DNA of 15,538 nt from Pseudonocardiales bacterium (GCA_030840415.1 JAVEEO010000209.1:1-15538); one strand, 5' to 3'; positions 1-7,508 are shown, counted from the stretch's first letter. Made by a program: numbers and translations. Notes: generated by a model not told the origin, from the letters alone.

Positions 1-637
1 TGAAGTAGTTGCGGCCCTGCCAGTAGGCCTCGCCGGCGTCGCGCTTGCGGTAGGCCCCGACGATGGTCACCGACACGTCGGTTTCGAGCTGGGCCGCCGA
101 CACGGAGGCGTCGCGGATGCCGGACAGCGTCAGCCGGCTGCCGACCGACCAGCCGTAGTAGGTGCCTGCCAGGGTGCGCTCGCTGGCCAGCGCCTCGCCG
201 GGTTTGCTGGGACAGCGGCCACGGGTGAGCACCAGGTGCGCGCAGGCGTCGGTCCGCCAGACCAGCTGGCTGATGGGCCCGACGTCACCGATGGCCACCT
301 GCTCCGGCAGCGAGGCCCGGATCGGCAGCGTCGTGGCCACCAGCGTGTTCGGATAGGCCTTGATGCTGCCCGGCTGCGGGCCGCCGCTCGCGGCGAGGGC
401 CAGGTCGCCGTCGGTCTGCAGGTCCCGGATGAAGGTGAAGTGCAGCGCGGCGTCACTGGCCGACTCGGTCAGCCGGTCCCGCAGCGTGGACTCGTCGGCG
501 GCCCGGGCATAGAGCGGCCCCAGGGAGCCGGCGCCGATGGTGATCGCAGCCACCAGCAGGGTCGCCGCCGACAGGCCCCGGCGCCACCACAGGGCGCGCA
601 GGAGCAGGGCCAGTCGTCCGGCGCCAAGACTGCTGAT
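1..637 (-). CDS. ABC transporter permease, FtsX/MacB type (N-terminal part, cut by window edge)
   Basis: This is an open frame without stops from about 690 down to the left edge; its 3' part lies outside the window. The protein begins (M)SSLGAGRLALLLRAL, has a basic WWRR motif, then one hydrophobic segment (residues about 20-40, LSAATLLVAAITIGAG). An extracytoplasmic domain follows, with LGPLYARAADESTLRDRL and a CAHLVLTRGRCPSKPGEA segment. This layout (one N-terminal membrane helix, then a large external domain) is that of actinobacterial FtsX-like permeases, which work with a LolD/MacB-type ATPase to move or sense substrates at the membrane. The substrate is unknown. No ATG, GTG or TTG is in frame after the upstream TGA. 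An AAGGAGG at 645-651 lies 7 bases from an ATC codon (635-637), taken here as the start. A sequencing error or a mutated ATG is the alternative. The family assignment is fairly sure; the start is not. Confidence 0.72.
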   Translation of the reverse strand, partial: MSSLGAGRLALLLRALWWRRGLSAATLLVAAITIGAGSLGPLYARAADESTLRDRLTESASDAALHFTFIRDLQTDGDLALAASGGPQPGSIKAYPNTLVATTLPIRASLPEQVAIGDVGPISQLVWRTDACAHLVLTRGRCPSKPGEALASERTLAGTYYGWSVGSRLTLSGIRDASVSAAQLETDVSVTIVGAYRKRDAGEAYWQGRNYF

Positions 638-644
638 GTGCTGG

Positions 645-651
645 CCTCCTT
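645..651 (-). promoter_or_regulatory. Shine-Dalgarno sequence pointing to a non-ATG start
   Basis: AAGGAGG on the minus strand is close to a perfect anti-16S match and sits 7 bases before the ATC at 637-635. It decides the start of the permease gene. The TTG a few codons further on lies in another frame and reads into a non-conserved, Cys/Trp/Pro-rich translation. Confidence 0.6.
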
Positions 652-733
652 GCGGCAGGGGCGGGCCTCGCTGAGCCCGAAACCGCCATCAGACACCCTG
701 CCCCGGCAGCCCGGTCACCCAAGCCGGCGGGTA

Positions 734-762
734 GTTATCCGACTGATGCCATTTGGTGTCCG
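734..762 (-). promoter_or_regulatory. Possible sigma-70-type promoter for the ABC permease gene
   Basis: On the minus strand, CGGACA (757-762) and GATAAC (734-739) are 17 bases apart. Each matches 4 of 6 positions of the -35 and -10 consensus. The implied leader is about 90 bases long. The call rests on consensus only; nothing else supports it. Confidence 0.3.
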
Positions 763-778
763 TTGCGGTACTCAGACC

Positions 779-826
779 GCCGCGGCACCCCGGATCGGCG
801 GCGCCGGGCTCCGATCGGGCCGCGGC
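779..826 (-). terminator. GC-rich hairpin at the end of the VOC gene
   Basis: Outer arms GCCGCGGC (779-786 and 819-826) and inner arms GATCGG/CCGATC (793-798 and 811-816) can form an interrupted stem just after, and touching, the stop codon of the VOC gene. There is no U-run after it, so it would be a weak or Rho-assisted terminator. The outer arms are themselves palindromic, so a chance GC-rich structure is possible. Confidence 0.35.
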
Positions 827-1359
827 TAGCCCACCGCGCCGGCAGCCGCTCGCGAGACGCCGAAGCCACCCCGGGCATCCCGGCCGAACCGGGCGATCTC
901 GGCGTTGAGGTCCAGCGGCCGGATCGAGGCCGACCGGGTCCGGTCCTGCTCGGTCAGCAGGTCGGCCGGGATCAGCCAGACCACCTCGAACTCCAGGCCG
1001 TCCGGGTCCTTGCCGTACAGCGACTTGGTGGTGCCGTGGTCGGAGGCCCCGACCAGGGCGCCGGCGGCGGCAAGCTTGCCGGCCAGTTCCGCCAGGTCAT
1101 CGAGGGTGTCGACCTCCCAGGCCAGGTGGTAGAGCCCGACGGTGCCGCGGCCGGCTGCCGAGGCGCCGGCCTGGCTGCCGATCTGGAACAGCCCGAGGTC
1201 GTGGTCGTTGGTCGAACCGGGCGCCCGCAGGAAGGCGGCACCCTTCATCCCGTCGCCGTGGGCGGTGTAGTCGAAGCCGAAGACGTCGCGGTAGAACGCC
1301 ACGCTGGCCTCGACATCGCGGACGTAGAGCACGGCGTGGTTCAGCCGAAAGACGGACAT
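826..1359 (-). CDS. VOC-family protein (glyoxalase/extradiol dioxygenase fold)
   Basis: This 177-residue protein starts MSVFRLNHAVLYVRDVE, the usual beginning of a vicinal-oxygen-chelate domain. Expected metal ligands are visible: His8 (LNHAV), His78 (LYHLAWEV) and Glu125 in DPDGLEFEVVW. DPDG plus an acidic residue is the family's C-terminal signature. The GLYHLAWEVDT stretch is closest in feel to catechol-2,3-dioxygenase-like members, but glyoxalase, thiol-transferase or antibiotic-binding roles cannot be excluded, and the substrate is unknown. It is probably cytosolic, as there is no signal peptide. The last 45 residues (after about 132) form a family-atypical tail. The start at 1359 is chosen because AGGAG (1366-1370) lies 6 bases upstream. 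An earlier ATG in frame at 1416 would add 19 non-conserved residues, and it overlaps the palindrome at 1404-1417. Confidence 0.85.
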   Translation of the reverse strand: MSVFRLNHAVLYVRDVEASVAFYRDVFGFDYTAHGDGMKGAAFLRAPGSTNDHDLGLFQIGSQAGASAAGRGTVGLYHLAWEVDTLDDLAELAGKLAAAGALVGASDHGTTKSLYGKDPDGLEFEVVWLIPADLLTEQDRTRSASIRPLDLNAEIARFGRDARGGFGVSRAAAGAVG

Positions 1360-1403
1360 GATGATCTCCTGGGGACGGGCGTGCTGGTACTCGATCCAAT
1401 GCT

Positions 1404-1417
1404 GTTGAGCACTCAAC
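1404..1417. promoter_or_regulatory. Perfect palindrome upstream of the VOC gene, operator-like
   Basis: GTTGAG-CA-CTCAAC is a perfect 6+6 inverted repeat with a 2-base centre, 45-58 bases upstream of the VOC start. TTGA...TCAA half-sites of this size are typical of MarR-type dimeric regulators, several of which control VOC enzymes. The regulator itself is not encoded in the window. Site seen; regulator class inferred. Confidence 0.45.
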
Positions 1418-1431
1418 TATTCCTTTCGGCC

Positions 1432-1444
1432 GGTTCACCGAACC
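1432..1444. repeat. Short inverted repeat in divergent intergenic region
   Basis: GGTTC-ACC-GAACC forms 5-base arms around a 3-base centre, 15 bases from the larger palindrome. It could be a second operator half or part of a promoter region. Chance is a real possibility at this length. Confidence 0.25.
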
Positions 1445-1482
1445 AGTGTGACCAATTTCATATATCGATTTGCTCAAGCCCT

Positions 1483-1505
1483 GGGCGCCTCGGACGAGGC
1501 GTCCC
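1483..1505. repeat. Strong dyad in the nuclease/VOC intergenic region
   Basis: Arms CGCCTCG (1486-1492) and CGAGGCG (1495-1501) face each other across GA. Flanking GGG (1483-1485) and CCC (1503-1505) extend the pairing after one bulged base. There is no U-run in either direction, so this looks more like a protein-binding dyad or an RNA leader hairpin than a terminator. Confidence 0.4.
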
Positions 1506-1558
1506 GGCGGCCTTACACCGTCGATACATCAGTAACTCACAGGTCTCGGCCCGGTTTC

Positions 1559-1580
1559 GTTCATCTTCCGGTCGCCGAGC
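1559..1580 (+). promoter_or_regulatory. PHO-box-like direct repeat upstream of the nuclease/nucleotidase
   Basis: GTTCATCTTCC (1559-1569) and GGTCGCCGAGC (1570-1580) are two adjacent 11-base units. Against the actinobacterial PhoP direct-repeat-unit consensus G(G/T)TCAYYYR(G/C)G they match 9 and 8 of 11 positions by my count. The site is 133-154 bases before the start of a secreted phosphate-releasing enzyme, the kind of gene PhoR-PhoP controls in Streptomyces. No convincing -10 follows it. Confidence 0.35.
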
Positions 1581-1594
1581 CTTGCGCGTTTGTT

Positions 1595-1619
1595 GAGGTT
1601 TCGGGTTATGCGAAACCTC
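1595..1619 (+). promoter_or_regulatory. 9-bp hairpin in the leader of the nuclease gene
   Basis: GAGGTTTCG and CGAAACCTC are perfect 9-base arms with the 7-base loop GGTTATG, 94-118 bases upstream of the nuclease start. If transcription begins upstream, this is a stable 5'-leader stem-loop; if not, it is a regulator site. No U-run follows. Confidence 0.45.
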
Positions 1620-1712
1620 TGCCCGTCTATTACCGTCGCCCCTATTCGAATCGTTCCGGCGTCCGTATCTCTGCGGGTGCCGTCCTCCCCTGCCCCCATC
1701 CGGAGATAGTGC

Positions 1713-4700
1713 ATGCGCGCACGCAATAAAGCTTTGATCAGCGGGCTGACAACCACGGCGCTGGTAGCCGGCGCCTGGCTCGCAGTCCCGACCGCGGCCT
1801 CGGCCGGGGTCAGCAGCGGTGCTCCCGTTGTGATCAACGAGGTGTACGGCGGTGGCGGCAACGCCGGTGCCACCTACAAGCAGGACTTCATCGAGCTCTA
1901 CAACCGCAGCGACTCGGCGGTGAACCTGGCCGGCTGGACCGTCCAGTACGCCTCCGCGACCGGCACCTCCTGGGCGACCACGGCGCTGACCGGCACGCTG
2001 CCGGCCGGCACCCACTACGTCGTGCGCGAGGCCCAGGGCAGCGGCGGCACCAGCGACGTCCCGTCCGACGTGACCGGCACGATCGCGCTGAGCGGCACCG
2101 CCGGCAAGGTGGCGCTGGTCAACGGCACCGCCGCGCTCGGCTGCGGCGCCGATTGCGACGGCAACGCCGCGGTCGTGGACTTCGTGGGCTTCGGCAGCAC
2201 CGCCAACGACTTCGCCGGCACCGGGCCCGCCCCGGCGCCGAGCAACACCAACTCGGTCTCGCGCAACGCCAGCCACGACAACACGGCCAACAACGCCGCG
2301 GACTTCACCGCCGGCGCGCCGAGCCCGGTTGCCTGCGCGACGGCCTGCACGAACACCCCGCCGCCGCCCCCGGCGTCGGACAAGACCATCGGCGAGATCC
2401 AGGGCCCCGGCGCCGCGTCGCCGCTGGTGGGTGCCACCGTCACCACCAAGGGCATCGTCACGGCGGCCTACCCGACCGGCGGCTTCAAGGGCTACTACCT
2501 GCAGACCCCGGGCACCGGCGGTGCGCAGGACCCCGCTGACACCACCTCGGACGGCATCTTCGTCTTCCAGTCCACCGGCGCGTTCCCGGCGGCCGTGCAG
2601 GTCGGCAAGTACCTGCAGGTCACCGGCTCGGTCACCGAGTTCTTCGGGATGACCGAGATCAACGTCGCCGCCGCCGACGTCACCGACCTCGGCACCCCGC
2701 CGGCGGCGGTGACCGCGACCACCACCACGGGCTGGCCGACCACCGACGCCGCCCGCGAGTCGCTGGAGGGCATGCTCTACCGCCCGACCGGTGCCTTCAC
2801 CGTCACCAACACCTTCGGCACCAACCAGTACGGCGAGGTCGGCCTGGCTTCGGGCACCAAGCCGCTGATCCAGCGGACCGAGGTCGAGAAGCCGGGCCCC
2901 GCCTCATCCAGCCCCACCGAGGCGGACAACGCGGCCCGGGCCGTCACCCTCGACGACGGTTCCAGCATCAACTTCCTGGCCACCAGCGGAGGCCTGCTGG
3001 TCAACGGCAACCTGACCCCGCCCTACATCTCCCAGTCCGCTCCGGTCCGGGTCGGCGAGCCGGTCAGCTTCACCAGCGACGTCGTCGTCGACTTCCGCAA
3101 CAACGTCTGGAAGTTCCAGCCGACCGCCCCGGTGATCGGCCCGGACAACGTCAACTCCCCGGTGACCTTCGCCAACAACCGCACCGCATCGCCGGACAGT
3201 GGCTACATCGGCAACGCCGACCTCAAAGTCGCCTCGTTCAACGTGCTGAACTACTTCACCACGCTGGGCGCCGACACCCCCGGCTGCACCGCGTTCAAGG
3301 ACCGTGACGGCAACGGCTCGACCGTCAACAGCGGTTGCGACCCGCGCGGTGCCTGGGACTCAGAGGACTTCGCCCGGCAGCAGATCAAGATCGTCAAGGC
3401 GATCAACGCCCTGGGCGCCGACGTGGTCGGCCTGATGGAGGTCGAGAACTCCGCGCGGCTGGGCGAGCCCACCGACGAGGCACTCAACCACCTGGTGGCG
3501 GCGCTGAACGACGACGCCGGTTCCACGGTATGGGCGGCCAACCCGTCCTCGGCGGAACTGCCGCCGGTGGCCGACATGGACGTCATCAACAGCGCGATCA
3601 TCTACAAGCCCGCCAAGGTCCAGCGGGTCGGCGCCTCCCGGGCGCTCGGCACCCAGAGTGCCTCCGGTGGCGCGTTCGACAACGCCCGCGAGCCGCTCGG
3701 CCAGGTGTTCCACCCGGTGGCCGGTGGCGACAACTTCCTGTTCGTCGTCAACCACTTCAAGTCCAAGGGCTCGGCCGGTCCCTGGCCGGGTGACGCCGAC
3801 ACCGGCGACGGGCAGGGCTCCTCGACCGAATCACGGGTCCGGCAGGCCACCGCGCTGCGGGACTGGGTTCCCACCGTGCAGGCCGACACCGGCACCAAGG
3901 CCGTCGTGATGGTCGGCGACTACAACTCCTACGGCAAGGAAGACCCGCTGCAGGTGCTCTTCGACGCCGGTTACACCGACGCCGAGCAGAAGTTCAACCA
4001 CGGCGAGTACTCCTACTCGTTCTCCGGCCTGTCCGGATCGCTGGACCACGTCCTGATGAACTCCGACGCCCTGAAGCGGGCGACCGGCGCCGACATCTGG
4101 AACATCAACTCGCCGGAGTCGGTGGCCCTGGAGTACAGCCGGTGGAACTACACCGCCACCGACTTCTACCAGGCCGACCCGTACGCCTCCTCCGACCACG
4201 ACCCGGTGGTGCTGGGGCTGACGGCGAGCGCTCCGACCAAGACCGTGCAGGTGCTGGGCATCAACGACTTCCACGGCCGGATCCAGGCCAACGGCGTCGA
4301 GGCCGGGGCCGGCGTGCTGGCCGGTGCGGTCAAGCAGTTGCGCGGGCAGTACCCGGACACGGTGTTCGCCGCGGCCGGTGACCTGATCGGCGCGTCCACC
4401 TTCGAGTCCTTCATCGCCCACGACAAGCCGACCCTGGACGCGCTCAACGCGGCCGGCCTCGAGGTCTCGGCGGTGGGCAACCACGAGTTCGACCAGGGCT
4501 ACAACGACCTGATCAACCGGGTGATGGCTCCGTACAACGCCGACACCAACCCCTACGGCGGGGCGGCGTGGCAGTACCTGGGTGACAACGTCCGGCACGC
4601 CGAGGACCACTCACCGGCACTTCCCGAGACCTGGATCAAGAACTTCGGGGACGTGAAGGTGGGCTTCATCGGCGCGGTCACCGATCACCTCGGCGAGCTG

Positions 4701-6710
4701 GTCTCGCCGGCCGGCATCGCCGGCCTGCAGATCGAGTCGCCGGTGGTCGCGGCCAACCGGGACGCCGACAAGCTCAAGGCCCAGGGTGCCGACATCGTCA
4801 TCCTGCTGGTGCACGAGGGTGCCGAGACCACCGCGCTGTCCTCGGCGACCGACCCGGCCACCGACTTCGGCAAGATCGTCACCGGCGTCAACGACAACAT
4901 CGACGCGATCGTGTCCGGTCACACCCACCTGGCCTACAACCACTCGGTGACGGTGCCGGGCTGGGTCGCCGCCGGACGGCCGGTCACCACCCGTCCGGTG
5001 GTCTCGGCCGGTCAGTACGGCTACAACCTCGACCAGCTGCTGTTCACGGTCGACGACAGCGACAAGGTCATCGGCCTGCAGCAGAACATCCTGCCGCTGG
5101 TGAAGACCCCGGCCTACCCGACCGACGCCGCCACCCAGGCGATCGTCGACAAGGCGGTGTCGGACGCCGCCGTGCTGGGCGCCCAGCCGCTGGGCCAGAT
5201 CACCGGCCCGTTCAACCGGGCCAAGACCTCTGCCGGCTCGGAGAACCGGGGTGGCGAGTCGACCCTGGGCAACCTGGTCGCCGAGGTCCAGCAGTCGGCC
5301 ACCGAATCGGCTACCACCGGTTCGGCGCAGATCGCCTTCATGAACCCGGGCGGCCTGCGGGCGGACATGGTCGGCAGCAGCTCGACCTACCCGACCACGC
5401 TGACCTACAAGCAGGCGGCCAACGTCCAGCCGTTCGCCAACACGCTGGTCAACGAGAAGCTGACCGGCGCGCAGATCAAGGCGGCGCTGGAGCAGCAGTG
5501 GCAGCCGGCGGGCTCGGCCCGGCCGTTCCTGCGGCTGGGCATCTCCGAGGGCTTCACCTACACCTACGACCCGCGGGCGGCGGCCGGCAGCCGGATCACC
5601 GCCATGTGGCTCAACGGCACCGCCATCGACCCGGCGGCCACCTACTCGGTGACGGTGAACTCCTTCCTGTCCTCCGGCGGTGACAACTTCGGGGCGTTCG
5701 CCCTGGGCACCAACAAGAAGGACACCGGCCAGACCGATCTGCAGGCGATGGTCGACTACATGGCCGCCCACAAGACGGTCTCGCCGGACTTCACCCAGCG
5801 CTCGGTCGGCGTGATGTTCCCGGCCGGGGCCCCGGCGGCCTACTACCCGGGCGACCAGGTCAGCTTCGACCTGTCGTCGCTGGCCTTCAGCACCGCTGCC
5901 GACCTCAAGGACAACTCGGTGACGGTTCGCCTCGGCGACACCGTGCTCGGCACGTTCGGCGTGAACAACGCGCTGGGCACCGCGATCACCGACGAGTACG
6001 GCACGGCCAGCGTCACCTTCGCCCTGCCCGCCGGCCTGCCGGCCGGGGCGCAGAACCTGCGGGTGACCGGTGACCAGACGGGGACCGCGACCAGCGTGCC
6101 GATCACGATCGGCCAACTGGTGAGCACCACCACGGCGCTGAGCGCCTCGGCACCGTCCCAGGCCTACGGGACGTCCAGCCCGGCCACCCTCACGGCCACC
6201 GTCGTCCAGGCCGACGGCGGGTCGCCCAGCGGCTCGGTTCGGTTCGAGACCGCCGGCACGGTGCTTGCCACCGTCGCGGTGAGCTCGGGCAAGGCGGCCT
6301 ACCAGGTGCCGGCGACCACCCCGGCAGGGACCTCGCAGATCACCGCGACGTTCGTGCCGTCGGCCCCGCACGTGACCGGTTCCACCTCGGCGCCGGTTGG
6401 CTTCACGGTGAACAAGGCGGTCTCGGCCACCTCGCTCACCGCGACCGCCAGCAAGGTGAAGGGCAACCAGTACCAGGTCCAGATGACGGCCACCGTCACG
6501 CTGAACACCGGTCAGGCGGCCGCCGGCACCGTTGCCTTCTACGTCAACGGTGCGGTCGTCGCGCAGGTCCAGGTCGGAGCGGGCGGCAAGGCCTCGGCCA
6601 CCGCCCCGGTGGCGAAGGGGACGGTGCAGGTGCGGGCGCAGTTCACCCCGGCCGACACCGCCAACCACCTCGGTTCGACCAGCCCGACCCTCGCGGTGGT
6701 AGTGAAGTAA
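1713..6710 (+). CDS. Secreted ExeM/NucH-type nuclease fused to a 5'-nucleotidase
   Basis: A 1665-residue exported protein. Sec signal peptide 1-31 ends ASA before G32. A lamin-tail domain (about 35-180, VINEVYGGGGN, FIELYN) is followed by a Pro-rich linker, an OB-like domain (about 224-328) and a beta-rich stretch. The endonuclease/exonuclease/phosphatase domain (about 505-840) has FNVLNYF, E576 (LMEVEN), D736 and N738 (VGDYN) and D828-H829-D830. The 5'-nucleotidase metallophosphatase domain has D852/H854 (NDFHGR), D890 (GDLIG), N923-H924-E925, H1034 and H1070/H1072 (GHTH); its C-terminal substrate domain has NPGGLR and GGDNF (about 1180-1330). Two Ig-like repeats (about 1471-1665) close the protein; there is no LPXTG anchor. 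All catalytic residues look intact. It should cut extracellular DNA or RNA and strip phosphate from the nucleotides. The start has GGAG 8 bases upstream. Fusions of this type are known in Streptomyces relatives and Shewanella ExeM-like proteins. Confidence 0.93.
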   Translation: MRARNKALISGLTTTALVAGAWLAVPTAASAGVSSGAPVVINEVYGGGGNAGATYKQDFIELYNRSDSAVNLAGWTVQYASATGTSWATTALTGTLPAGTHYVVREAQGSGGTSDVPSDVTGTIALSGTAGKVALVNGTAALGCGADCDGNAAVVDFVGFGSTANDFAGTGPAPAPSNTNSVSRNASHDNTANNAADFTAGAPSPVACATACTNTPPPPPASDKTIGEIQGPGAASPLVGATVTTKGIVTAAYPTGGFKGYYLQTPGTGGAQDPADTTSDGIFVFQSTGAFPAAVQVGKYLQVTGSVTEFFGMTEINVAAADVTDLGTPPAAVTATTTTGWPTTDAARESLEGMLYRPTGAFTVTNTFGTNQYGEVGLASGTKPLIQRTEVEKPGPASSSPTEADNAARAVTLDDGSSINFLATSGGLLVNGNLTPPYISQSAPVRVGEPVSFTSDVVVDFRNNVWKFQPTAPVIGPDNVNSPVTFANNRTASPDSGYIGNADLKVASFNVLNYFTTLGADTPGCTAFKDRDGNGSTVNSGCDPRGAWDSEDFARQQIKIVKAINALGADVVGLMEVENSARLGEPTDEALNHLVAALNDDAGSTVWAANPSSAELPPVADMDVINSAIIYKPAKVQRVGASRALGTQSASGGAFDNAREPLGQVFHPVAGGDNFLFVVNHFKSKGSAGPWPGDADTGDGQGSSTESRVRQATALRDWVPTVQADTGTKAVVMVGDYNSYGKEDPLQVLFDAGYTDAEQKFNHGEYSYSFSGLSGSLDHVLMNSDALKRATGADIWNINSPESVALEYSRWNYTATDFYQADPYASSDHDPVVLGLTASAPTKTVQVLGINDFHGRIQANGVEAGAGVLAGAVKQLRGQYPDTVFAAAGDLIGASTFESFIAHDKPTLDALNAAGLEVSAVGNHEFDQGYNDLINRVMAPYNADTNPYGGAAWQYLGDNVRHAEDHSPALPETWIKNFGDVKVGFIGAVTDHLGELVSPAGIAGLQIESPVVAANRDADKLKAQGADIVILLVHEGAETTALSSATDPATDFGKIVTGVNDNIDAIVSGHTHLAYNHSVTVPGWVAAGRPVTTRPVVSAGQYGYNLDQLLFTVDDSDKVIGLQQNILPLVKTPAYPTDAATQAIVDKAVSDAAVLGAQPLGQITGPFNRAKTSAGSENRGGESTLGNLVAEVQQSATESATTGSAQIAFMNPGGLRADMVGSSSTYPTTLTYKQAANVQPFANTLVNEKLTGAQIKAALEQQWQPAGSARPFLRLGISEGFTYTYDPRAAAGSRITAMWLNGTAIDPAATYSVTVNSFLSSGGDNFGAFALGTNKKDTGQTDLQAMVDYMAAHKTVSPDFTQRSVGVMFPAGAPAAYYPGDQVSFDLSSLAFSTAADLKDNSVTVRLGDTVLGTFGVNNALGTAITDEYGTASVTFALPAGLPAGAQNLRVTGDQTGTATSVPITIGQLVSTTTALSASAPSQAYGTSSPATLTATVVQADGGSPSGSVRFETAGTVLATVAVSSGKAAYQVPATTPAGTSQITATFVPSAPHVTGSTSAPVGFTVNKAVSATSLTATASKVKGNQYQVQMTATVTLNTGQAAAGTVAFYVNGAVVAQVQVGAGGKASATAPVAKGTVQVRAQFTPADTANHLGSTSPTLAVVVK

Positions 6711-6725
6711 CGGGTTAGCGCAAGG

Positions 6726-6767
6726 CAGAAGGGCCCGGCAAGGCAGCAGCCTTGCCGGGCCCTTCTG
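6726..6767. terminator. Perfect 19-bp hairpin, bidirectional terminator
   Basis: Arms CAGAAGGGCCCGGCAAGGC (6726-6744) and its exact reverse complement (6749-6767) enclose the loop AGCA. It lies 15 bases past the nuclease stop and 39 bases past the pilO stop, between two convergent transcription units, so it can serve both. There is no clear U-run, which is usual for high-GC actinobacterial terminators. Confidence 0.85.
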
Positions 6768-6776
6768 GCGTCTCCG

Positions 6777-6794
6777 GGTCGCCGGGCGGCGACC
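6777..6794 (-). terminator. Second hairpin directly after pilO
   Basis: GGTCGCC-GGGC-GGCGACC has 7-base arms and a 4-base loop, 12 bases past the pilO stop codon on the minus strand. Together with the larger hairpin it suggests that the pilus operon ends here. Confidence 0.5.
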
Positions 6795-6806
6795 TCGGCC
6801 CGCGGC

Positions 6807-7508
6807 CTACTTCGTCGGGTCGGCCAACCGGTCCAGCAGCTCGTCCACCGCGCCGGGCGGTTGCGGCGAGACGAAGACCTGCAGCTGGATGGTGAGCTGC
6901 ACCGCGCCGCCCCGCTTGGTGTTGTCAGCGGTCAACTGGGTGCCCGAGACCAGGGCCGCCCGCCTGCCGGGCCCCTGGACCGCCGCCAGGAAGCCCAGAT
7001 CGCCGGCCGGCGAACCCTTGACAACGACGGTGAGCGGCAGCCCGTACAGCTGGCCCACCGCGGCCGGGGCGGTGCGCGCGGCCGGTGCTCCGGTGCCCGC
7101 CGTCGCCGCGGTGCCGGCCGTCCCCGAGGTGGTTGCCGCCGCCGGAGCGGCCGAGGTCATCGCCGCGGGTTCGCCGGCGGTGATGCCGCTGAGGCTCACC
7201 CGGTTGGCGCTGGCGTACCCGCTCAGCTGCCGGGTGAACTCGGCCAGGTCGCTGGTCACCGGCAGCGCGGTGCGGGTCTCCCGCAACGACGCGACCAGGA
7301 CGTCCATGTTGGCGTTGTCAGCCTGCAGCCGGTGCAGCTTGGACTGCAGGCTGATGTTCTGGGTCTGCGAGTCGGCCGTCTGCTCGTCCAGCGACGCGGC
7401 GTTGGACAGCTCCGGGTTGATCACCATGAACCAGGCCAGCGCCGAGACGACCACCCCGGCGACGGCGCCGCCGACCATCCATACCCGGTCGCCCTTCAAG
7501 CCGCTCAT
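6807..7508 (-). CDS. pilO: PilO, type IV pilus platform protein
   Basis: This 233-residue bitopic membrane protein has a short cytoplasmic N-terminus, one membrane helix (about 10-30), a coiled coil (about 35-80, SLQSKLHRLQADNANMDVL), an alpha/beta part and a C-terminal ferredoxin-like strand region (VQLTIQLQVFV). In known systems PilO pairs with PilN and couples the cytoplasmic PilM ring to the pilus machine. Identity rests on fold layout and on position directly after pilM and pilN; primary sequence is poorly conserved in this family. An Ala/Thr/Pro-rich insert (residues about 112-150) splits the soluble domain and is probably a flexible linker. The start overlaps the pilN stop by one base (TGATG), with GGAGG 6 bases before it, so the two are translationally coupled. 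It is the last gene of the operon; no pilP follows. Confidence 0.85.
   Translation of the reverse strand: MSGLKGDRVWMVGGAVAGVVVSALAWFMVINPELSNAASLDEQTADSQTQNISLQSKLHRLQADNANMDVLVASLRETRTALPVTSDLAEFTRQLSGYASANRVSLSGITAGEPAAMTSAAPAAATTSGTAGTAATAGTGAPAARTAPAAVGQLYGLPLTVVVKGSPAGDLGFLAAVQGPGRRAALVSGTQLTADNTKRGGAVQLTIQLQVFVSPQPPGAVDELLDRLADPTK

Noticed and set aside
453..722. Two other minus-strand frames over the start of the ABC permease (453-722 and 469-696)
   Set aside because: They have ATG starts but give Pro/Arg/Cys-rich translations without family resemblance and end early. The third frame, open to the edge, matches FtsX permeases.
1360..1416. N-terminal extension of the VOC protein from the ATG at 1416
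   Set aside because: The SD AGGAG at 1366-1370 fits the internal ATG at 1359, where family homology begins. The longer start would lie on the palindrome.
1448..1729. 93-codon plus-strand reading frame between the VOC and nuclease genes
   Set aside because: It overlaps the nuclease start, lacks a ribosome binding site and GC-rich third positions, and runs through the inverted repeats. It looks like non-coding leader DNA.
4611..6668. 685-codon frame antisense to the nuclease gene
   Set aside because: Composition is Arg/Gly/Val/His-rich without domains, typical of the antisense shadow of a high-GC gene. The sense strand carries complete catalytic motifs.
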